A stretch of 11,331 nt of DNA, from positions 1-11,331 of the forward strand of contig DATHNE010000108.1 in NCBI GenBank assembly GCA_035486355.1, written 5' to 3'. The DNA comes from Palsa-883 sp035486355 (GTDB lineage Bacteria; Pseudomonadota; Alphaproteobacteria; Acetobacterales; Acetobacteraceae). The position numbers and the translations under genes are program-made. A model generated the notes under the pieces. It had not been told where the DNA came from. It saw nothing but the letters and a program-made list of their open reading frames with translations, and searched no databases. Below are positions 6,679 to 11,331 of the stretch, in pieces. The first letter of the stretch is position 1. Each line of letters starts with the position of its first letter.

Positions 6679-8018
6679 GTTTGCCGAACCCCGTCTTACT
6701 CGGGCTGATGACCTCACTGTTCCTGGCGCTCGGCTATCTTGGCGTGCCGGTGGCGTTCGCACTGATGGCTGGTGTCCTGGTCGGCACGCTGTTCACCCCC
6801 ATCACGCTGCAATCGATGATCGCGCAATTGTTCAACGGCGTCGATTCCGAGGCGCTGATGGCCATCCCGTTCTTCCTGCTGGTTGGCGAACTGATGACGT
6901 CGGCCAACGTGGTGATCCGTATCGCCGAGTTGTCACAGGCCTTGGTGGGTCATATCCGCGGCGGCCTGGCGCAGGTCACCACGGTATTCTCCATGTTTTT
7001 CTCCGGCATGTCCGGTTCGTCCTCGGCCGACGTGGCCGTGCTGTCGCGCACCATGGCGAAGCCGATGGCCGCCGAGGGCTACCGGCCAGAGTTTACCGCT
7101 GCGCTGATCGCCGCCGCCTCCACCATCGCCGCGCTGGTGCCGCCATCCATCATGGCGGTGGTGTATGGCGCGATCGGCAACGTATCGATCGCCGGGCTGT
7201 TCCTTGGCGGTATCGTGCCCGGCCTGATGATCGGCTTCGGCCTGATGATTTATTGCTACTTCTTCGGCCCCGCCGGCTTCCGCCGTCCACGCGCCACCTT
7301 CCGCGGCCTTGCCTCCGCCACCGGCTCCGCCGCCCTGCCCCTGATGATCCCGATCATATTGCTCGGCGGCATCATGACGGGATGGTTCACCCCGACCGAG
7401 GCCGGAGTCATCGCCATCACCTACATCCTGTTGGTGGTGATCCCGTGTCTCAATCCGGCGCATTTGCGCAACGTGCCGCGCGATTTCGTGCTGGCGGGGA
7501 TGATCTACTCACTGCCGATGATTACTATCGCCGCCGCTTCGGCGTTCGGTTGGTTGCTCGCCTACCTGCGCGGGCCGATCGTCGTGTCGGGTTGGATCGG
7601 TAGCGTATCCGGCAACGATCCGCATATGATCATGTTCCTGCTGGTGCTGGTGTTCGTCATTGTCGGCGATTTCATAGAGCCGGTGCCGGCCATCATCATC
7701 TTCATGCCGGTGGTGAATGCGCTGACCGATGCAGCGAACATCAATTCCGTGCACATGGGCGTGGTGCTGATCGTCACGCTCGCCTTCGGGTTGATCACCC
7801 CGCCCTATGGCCTGGCGCTGCTGATGGCGTCGAAATTCCTCGACGTGCGATTCTCTCTGGCGTTGCGAGCCAGCCTGCCGATCTACGTGATCTTCTTTGC
7901 CACGATCGCATTTACCATCTTCGCGCCGGAGGCAATCCTCTGGCTGCCGAAGCACGTGTTCCCGGAATCCGTCGGCTGTTTCAAGTCGCCGACGGGAACC
8001 GGGTATATCTGCCCCTGA
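6675..8018 (+). CDS. dctM: TRAP transporter large permease, DctM family
   Basis: A 447-residue integral membrane protein that carries out sodium-coupled transport of the substrate handed over by DctP. About a dozen hydrophobic segments run through its length. Family signatures include IPFFLLVGELM (64-74), FSGMSGSSSADVAVL (109-123), TGWFTPTEAGVIA (235-247), GDFIEPVPAIIIFMPV (331-346) and GLITPPYGLALL (372-383). It starts inside the end of dctQ (ATGA). The C-terminus after the last membrane segment carries a roughly 20-residue tail with two cysteines (GCFKSPTGTGYICP, 434-447), making it slightly longer than the common 425-430 residues. The gene ends four bases before the convergent Met-rich secreted protein gene. 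Confidence 0.95.
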   Translation: MSLPNPVLLGLMTSLFLALGYLGVPVAFALMAGVLVGTLFTPITLQSMIAQLFNGVDSEALMAIPFFLLVGELMTSANVVIRIAELSQALVGHIRGGLAQVTTVFSMFFSGMSGSSSADVAVLSRTMAKPMAAEGYRPEFTAALIAAASTIAALVPPSIMAVVYGAIGNVSIAGLFLGGIVPGLMIGFGLMIYCYFFGPAGFRRPRATFRGLASATGSAALPLMIPIILLGGIMTGWFTPTEAGVIAITYILLVVIPCLNPAHLRNVPRDFVLAGMIYSLPMITIAAASAFGWLLAYLRGPIVVSGWIGSVSGNDPHMIMFLLVLVFVIVGDFIEPVPAIIIFMPVVNALTDAANINSVHMGVVLIVTLAFGLITPPYGLALLMASKFLDVRFSLALRASLPIYVIFFATIAFTIFAPEAILWLPKHVFPESVGCFKSPTGTGYICP

Positions 8019-8027
8019 CGGTTCAGG
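8014..8027. repeat. Short hairpin spanning both convergent stop codons
   Basis: CCTGA (8014-8018) and TCAGG (8023-8027) form a 5-bp stem with a four-base loop. It places the dctM stop on one arm and the stop of the minus-strand gene on the other. Too short for a confident terminator; it is the only structure seen between the two genes. Confidence 0.3.
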
Positions 8028-8613
8028 TGCGCGGCGGCGTTCCGGCCGTCACGGGATGCGGCGGATAGCCGATCTCCAGCACCTTTGGCCCGTTTGACGG
8101 CAAAGCCGGCTCCTCGGGGCGCGTCTGATCAACGCTCCGAGGCTTGCCGGCGCCGATCGCGCCGCAGGCATCGCCCGCCTGAGACACATGAACAATCGGA
8201 GCGCTGCCGTCGCCGCGCGCTACGATGCTGACGCTCTGGCTGCACACACCATGCCCGCCGGCCAACGGCATGACAGCTACGTTCAGTGGCGCGCCGGAGC
8301 CGAACGCAGCCCGCAACATCGCATTTGGATCCGGCAACGGCGGGAACATCGCATTCATGTCAGCAATCATGTGCTGCATCACCGCCTGCTGCTGCGCGAT
8401 CATCTGCATCATCGGCGTCACGTCAGGTGCACCGGTGCTTACCGTAGTGGGTGTGGCAACGGCGCCCGGGGCGGGCAGGATCACCACCATGGCGCCCGAT
8501 GGCACATAGACCATCCGCCCGCCATTCGGCGGCGCTGGCTGGGCTTGTCCCGCGGAAGCGAGAAGTGGCAGCGCCAGACAGGCGCCAAGCAAGGCGTTGC
8601 GTAGTGTCGTCAT
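8023..8613 (-). CDS. Secreted Met-rich protein of unknown function
   Basis: A 196-residue protein with a Sec signal peptide (TLRNALLGACLALPLLASAG, 3-22; cut probably after ASA or GQA). The mature part starts proline-rich. It then has YVPSGAMVVILPAPG (36-50), a Met- and Gln-rich helix-like stretch at about 66-99 with eight methionines plus His81, a region with two cysteines (Cys124, Cys150) that could form a disulfide, and a proline-rich tail. It is periplasmic or exported. I recognise no family. The Met/His segment might bind a soft metal such as copper, or be an amphipathic helix for protein contact; both are guesses. The start at 8613 was chosen for the signal peptide and GAGG six bases upstream; the frame remains open further upstream without protein-like sequence. 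It lies downstream of the ThDP pair on the same strand, after a 113-base gap. Confidence 0.75.
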   Translation of the reverse strand: MTTLRNALLGACLALPLLASAGQAQPAPPNGGRMVYVPSGAMVVILPAPGAVATPTTVSTGAPDVTPMMQMIAQQQAVMQHMIADMNAMFPPLPDPNAMLRAAFGSGAPLNVAVMPLAGGHGVCSQSVSIVARGDGSAPIVHVSQAGDACGAIGAGKPRSVDQTRPEEPALPSNGPKVLEIGYPPHPVTAGTPPRT

Positions 8614-8708
8614 CGGCAACCTCACACGACAAATCGGTTCGACACCGGGATTCTCGCCACTCGGGTTTGCAGCCGTTATGCGGCCGGATGAAAATTCCTT
8701 CATGATGG

Positions 8709-8726
8709 CTGCGCCCCGGCGCGCAG
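8709..8726 (-). terminator. Possible weak terminator or processing hairpin after the ThDP beta gene
   Basis: CTGCGC and GCGCAG form a perfect 6-bp GC-rich stem with a six-base loop, directly after the stop codon at 8727. The nearest T-run on the minus strand (AATTTTC) is about 12 bases further on, so intrinsic termination is uncertain. Confidence 0.3.
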
Positions 8727-9341
8727 CTACTTCTTCGCTCCCAGGCCACGCATGAACTGATCGCGAATACGCGGCGGGTCGCGTTCCGTGGTCTGCTTCG
8801 GTTTCTCGCGGTCGATGCGGCAGCCGATCAGCCACGGGCCGTCCTCACGCAAGGCCAGATCGATCAGTTCCTCGAAACCGCCTTCGTCCGCTGCCCAGGC
8901 GCTTTGCACCAGCCCGGCGCCGCGCGCGATTGCCACAATGTCGGCGCCTTGTTCGGTCAGAGTCTGTTGCCCGCCGGTGATCTGGTAGGTCCCGTTGTCC
9001 ATGATGACGATGGCCAGATTCTTCTGTGCCCGCGCCGCCACCGTGGCCAACGATCCAAGCTGCATCAGGATCGATCCATCGCCCTCCAGCGCAAACACGC
9101 GGCGTTGCGGTTGCGCCAGTGCGACACCCAGCGCGATCGGCACCGCCAGCCCCATGCTGCCCAGCATGTAGAAGTTCTGCGTCCGCTGACCGGCGCCCCA
9201 GAGGTCGAAATTGGTATAGCCGATGCCGCCGATCACCGCCTCGTCGTGCTTCAGCCGCGCCACCAGGCGCTGCGTGATATCAAAGCGATTCAGCACCTTG
9301 GCCTGGGCGCGGTTCGTCGGGTGGTTTGCTGAGAATGACAT
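8727..9341 (-). CDS. ThDP-binding decarboxylase, beta (PP domain) subunit, ComE-like
   Basis: A 204-residue subunit carrying the cofactor-binding PP domain alone. LGSMGLAVPIALGVALA (60-76) and the ThDP/Mg motif from GDG (87-89) to Asn116 in IVIMDNGTYQITGGQ (111-125) are visible. This arrangement is that of sulfopyruvate decarboxylase ComE and of the C-terminal half of phosphonopyruvate decarboxylase. It must pair with the PYR-domain protein encoded just upstream to build active sites at the interface. The nine-base gap from the alpha stop contains an AGGGGG ribosome site six bases before ATG 9341, a typical coupled arrangement. The substrate is presumably a 2-oxo acid; sulfopyruvate, phosphonopyruvate or an oxo-polycarboxylate cannot be told apart here. 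Confidence 0.88.
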   Translation of the reverse strand: MSFSANHPTNRAQAKVLNRFDITQRLVARLKHDEAVIGGIGYTNFDLWGAGQRTQNFYMLGSMGLAVPIALGVALAQPQRRVFALEGDGSILMQLGSLATVAARAQKNLAIVIMDNGTYQITGGQQTLTEQGADIVAIARGAGLVQSAWAADEGGFEELIDLALREDGPWLIGCRIDREKPKQTTERDPPRIRDQFMRGLGAKK

Positions 9342-9350
9342 GCTGTCCCC

Positions 9351-9884
9351 CTATGCCGCGAAAACTTTGCCGCCCGTCAGCAGGGGCGAGAGGATGAAAC
9401 AGCACGGGGCCTGGGTAGCGACGGCTTGGGTGATGCTGCGATCGACGATGAATTCAACCTCATCCAGCCGCGTCATGGTATGGTGCTCGACCGCCAGCGC
9501 ATCAAGGACCGGACGCATCGTGCGGGCGACCAGCGATTGGCCGATGTTGAATTCTCCCAACGTGCCGCGTTCGGAGACCATCATCAGCACGGGAATCTGG
9601 AACGGCACGGCAAGCGAGGCGATCACGTTCGGCAGCGTGGCGAAACCGCTTGTCTGCATCAGCAGGATGCCGCGCGTGCCACCCATCCAGGCACCGGACA
9701 GGATGCCCAGGCCCTCCTCCTCGCGCGCCACGGCGAAGGCGGTGAAGAACGGATCGGCATGTACCCCCTCGATCAGCGGACGCAGCACGTTGTCCGGCAC
9801 GTAGGTGACCAGCGACACTTTGTGGCGCTTCAATACGTCGCGCACGATCTCGTGCCAGGCGCGGTTCGGGGCTTCCTCGTCCAT
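9351..9884 (-). CDS. ThDP-binding decarboxylase, alpha (PYR domain) subunit, ComD-like
   Basis: A 177-residue PYR-domain protein. SLVTYVPDNVLRPLIEG (24-40) and AVAREEEGLGILSGAWMGG (51-69) hold the glutamate cluster (55-57) that should activate the ThDP of the partner subunit. LMQTSGFATLPNVIASL and MMVSERGTLGEFNIGQ follow, as in ComD and phosphonopyruvate decarboxylase. Together with the downstream beta subunit the length is 381 residues, close to the single-chain phosphonopyruvate decarboxylase, so this is the split form. The start at 9884 was chosen where homology begins; the upstream ribosome site is poor (GACGGAA), and an earlier in-frame ATG at 9941 would add a basic 19-residue leader that overlaps the promoter candidate. 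It is divergent from the TcuA-like gene, with 103 bases between. Confidence 0.88.
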   Translation of the reverse strand: MDEEAPNRAWHEIVRDVLKRHKVSLVTYVPDNVLRPLIEGVHADPFFTAFAVAREEEGLGILSGAWMGGTRGILLMQTSGFATLPNVIASLAVPFQIPVLMMVSERGTLGEFNIGQSLVARTMRPVLDALAVEHHTMTRLDEVEFIVDRSITQAVATQAPCCFILSPLLTGGKVFAA

Positions 9885-9912
9885 CGCAGCGGTTCCGTCA
9901 GGTTCGGGCCGA

Positions 9913-9941
9913 AGTTTGCGACGCCTTGCGCGCGCGGGCAA
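9913..9941 (-). promoter_or_regulatory. Candidate promoter for the split ThDP decarboxylase genes
   Basis: On the minus strand, TTGCCC (9941-9936) and CAAACT (9918-9913) are 17 bases apart, giving four and three matches to consensus. The layout resembles the candidate at 3132-3159. An inverted repeat TTGC-N8-GCAA (9926-9941) overlaps the -35 box and could be an operator. Confidence 0.3.
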
Positions 9942-9987
9942 CCGTCCGTAAGGAGACAGCCGGCTCTATTTCGCAGGAGGCCTTCCC

Positions 9988-11331
9988 ATGCCGGACGCCG
10001 GCCCGTATGACGTGATCGTGGTAGGCGCGGGCAACGCCGCGCTGTGCGCCGCCCTGTCCGCGCAGGAACAAGGTGCGCGCGTGCTCGTGCTGGAGAAGGC
10101 GAGCGAGGACGAGCGCGGCGGCAACTCCACCTTCACCGCCGGCGGATTCCGCTTTGTGCACCACGGCGTCGAGGACCTGCGCAAGGACGTGCTGGTCGAT
10201 CTGTCCGAGGCCGAGGCGAAGGCGATGTTCATCCCGCCCTTCACGGCGGAAACCTATACCGAAGACCTGATGAAGGTAACGGAGAATCTGCCGGAACCGG
10301 AACTGATCGACCTGCTGGTGAACCGCTCGCGCGAGACCGTGGTATGGATGCGCGAGAAGGGCGTGCGTTGGATTCCCATGTTGAAGCGCCAGTCCTATCT
10401 GGTGAACGGGATCAATCATTTCTTCGGCGGCATGGCGGTCGAGGCGGTCGGCGGCGGCTGGGGTCTGGTCGATTTCTTGTTCAAGTCCGCCGAGCGGTAC
10501 GGCGTAGCCGTCCGCTACAACACCGCCCTGCGGAAACTGATCCAGAACCGCAAGGGAGAGATCGTCGGCGTGACCGCGTTCGGCCCGGATGGTTACGAGG
10601 ATATCAGCGCCAAGGCCGTGGTGCTCGCCTGCGGCGGGTTCGAAGCCGATCCAGAAATGCGCGTGCGCTATTATGGGCCGGGCTGGGAGATGGCCCGCGT
10701 CCGCGGCACGCGCCACAACACCGGCGATGGCATCAAGGCGGCGCTGGAAATCGGTGCCGCGGCGTTCGGCGGCTGGTCAACGTGCCATGCGGTGCAATGG
10801 GACCTCAGTGCGCCGCCGTTCGGCGACCGCGTCGTGCTGGATAACTATCAGAAGCATTCCTACCCGATCGGCATCATGGTCAATGCCAATGGCGAACGCT
10901 TCGTCGATGAAGGCGAGAGCTATCGCAATTACACCTATGCCAAGTACGGACGCGAGGTGATGAAGCAGCCGCAGCGCATGGCGGTGCAGATCTTCGATAA
11001 CAAGACGAACCACCTGACGCGCGACGAGTATCGCATTCGCCAGGTGACCAAGGGGCAGGCCAACACGCTGGAAGAGTTGGCAACGCAGCTCGAGATCAAT
11101 CCAGCGGGCCTGGTGCGCACTGTGAAGGAATTCAATGCCGCGTGCCAACCTGGCGAGTTCAATCCGGCGATTCTGGACGGCAAGTGCACCAAGGGCATCA
11201 CGCCGCCAAAGTCGAACTGGGCGATCCCGATCGATGAACCGCCATTCCACGGCTACGCCGTGACCTGCGGCATCACGTTCAGCTTTGGCGGGCTGAAGAT
11301 CACCACCAGCGGCGAGGTTGAGGACACGACG
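9988..11331 (+). CDS. FAD-dependent dehydrogenase, tricarballylate dehydrogenase (TcuA)-like (partial, runs off the right edge)
   Basis: A flavoprotein of the fumarate reductase/succinate dehydrogenase FAD-binding family; 448 residues are visible and the frame is still open at the window end. The FAD site is clear: YDVIVVGAGNAALCAALSAQ (7-26), Glu36 for the ribose, GGNS (44-47) and VVLACGGFEAD (211-221), with NTGDG (244-248) and GERFVDEGE (302-310) in the region that holds active-site arginine in relatives. By memory it resembles Salmonella TcuA (GNAALCAAL, GGNS), which oxidises tricarballylate to cis-aconitate and passes electrons to TcuB. The start at 9988 has a strong GGAGG seven bases upstream. 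Family members are about 460-490 residues, so little is missing. TcuB, if present, would lie beyond the window. The substrate may be another polycarboxylate. Confidence 0.88.
   Translation, partial: MPDAGPYDVIVVGAGNAALCAALSAQEQGARVLVLEKASEDERGGNSTFTAGGFRFVHHGVEDLRKDVLVDLSEAEAKAMFIPPFTAETYTEDLMKVTENLPEPELIDLLVNRSRETVVWMREKGVRWIPMLKRQSYLVNGINHFFGGMAVEAVGGGWGLVDFLFKSAERYGVAVRYNTALRKLIQNRKGEIVGVTAFGPDGYEDISAKAVVLACGGFEADPEMRVRYYGPGWEMARVRGTRHNTGDGIKAALEIGAAAFGGWSTCHAVQWDLSAPPFGDRVVLDNYQKHSYPIGIMVNANGERFVDEGESYRNYTYAKYGREVMKQPQRMAVQIFDNKTNHLTRDEYRIRQVTKGQANTLEELATQLEINPAGLVRTVKEFNAACQPGEFNPAILDGKCTKGITPPKSNWAIPIDEPPFHGYAVTCGITFSFGGLKITTSGEVEDTT

Noticed and set aside
6647..7603. 318-residue plus-strand frame over the dctQ-dctM junction
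   Set aside because: A shifted reading of dctM; the TRAP permease motifs are all in the frame starting at 6675.
8614..8726. N-terminal extension of the Met-rich protein (open up to 8835), making a larger fusion protein
   Set aside because: The extension overlaps the end of the ThDP beta gene and would bury a clear signal peptide. GAGG before ATG 8613 supports the short form.
9885..9987. Plus-strand promoter for the TcuA-like gene
   Set aside because: The best pair (TTGCGC with TAAGGA, 17-base spacer) matches the consensus too poorly to report; the gene must have a start site in or near this gap, but it cannot be placed.
9898..10716. 272-residue minus-strand open frame opposite the TcuA-like gene
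   Set aside because: The plus-strand frame carries the complete FAD-binding signature; the minus frame has no recognisable domain and runs across the divergent promoter gap.
10044..10844. 266-residue plus-strand frame inside the TcuA-like gene
   Set aside because: It is a shifted frame of the dehydrogenase, Arg/Gly-rich, with no ribosome site. There is no sign of a frameshift because the main frame stays open to the edge.
1..11331. CRISPR array, tRNA, IS element, attachment site or phage module
   Set aside because: No regularly spaced repeats, no cloverleaf with a CCA end, no transposase or integrase motifs and no long terminal repeats were seen on either strand.

Overview
The window is GC-rich, densely coding DNA from a proteobacterium. 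Heavy G/C third positions, strong GGAGG-type ribosome sites, a complete DctP/Q/M-type TRAP transporter, a LigE-like glutathione transferase and the mix of CoA and thiamine diphosphate (ThDP) enzymes suggest an alphaproteobacterium, perhaps Acetobacteraceae/Rhodospirillales. That placement is an impression from gene content, not a measured result. No rRNA, tRNA, IS element, CRISPR array or phage gene was seen. The content reads as a catabolic accessory region.

Layout. (1) 1-3102, minus strand: a three-gene operon of a ThDP-dependent enzyme of the acetolactate-synthase type, a LigE-like glutathione S-transferase and a 3-hydroxyacyl-CoA dehydrogenase that runs off the left edge; the last two overlap by ATGA. 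(2) 3103-3307: a divergent regulatory region with two facing promoter candidates, a hairpin and a 10-bp palindrome between them. (3) 3308-3946, plus strand: a DUF805 membrane protein and a small, possibly winged-helix protein. (4) 3958-4737, minus strand: an enoyl-CoA hydratase. (5) 4839-8018, plus strand: a tiny single-span membrane protein followed by dctP, dctQ and dctM of a TRAP transporter, with a strong hairpin between dctP and dctQ. (6) 8023-8613, minus strand: a secreted Met-rich protein of unknown function. (7) 8727-9884, minus strand: a two-gene split ThDP decarboxylase resembling sulfopyruvate decarboxylase ComD/ComE or phosphonopyruvate decarboxylase. (8) 9988 to the right edge, plus strand: an FAD-dependent dehydrogenase of the tricarballylate dehydrogenase (TcuA) type, divergent from the decarboxylase pair.

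How it may fit together (inference). The TRAP transporter would import an organic acid. The TcuA-like enzyme could introduce a double bond into a carboxylate, the ThDP pair could decarboxylate a 2-oxo acid, and the hydratase and hydroxyacyl-CoA dehydrogenase could carry out beta-oxidation-like steps on CoA esters. The GST and the large ThDP enzyme suggest a second, possibly aromatic or ether, substrate branch. No substrate can be named from the sequence. No classical full-length regulator is present in the window.
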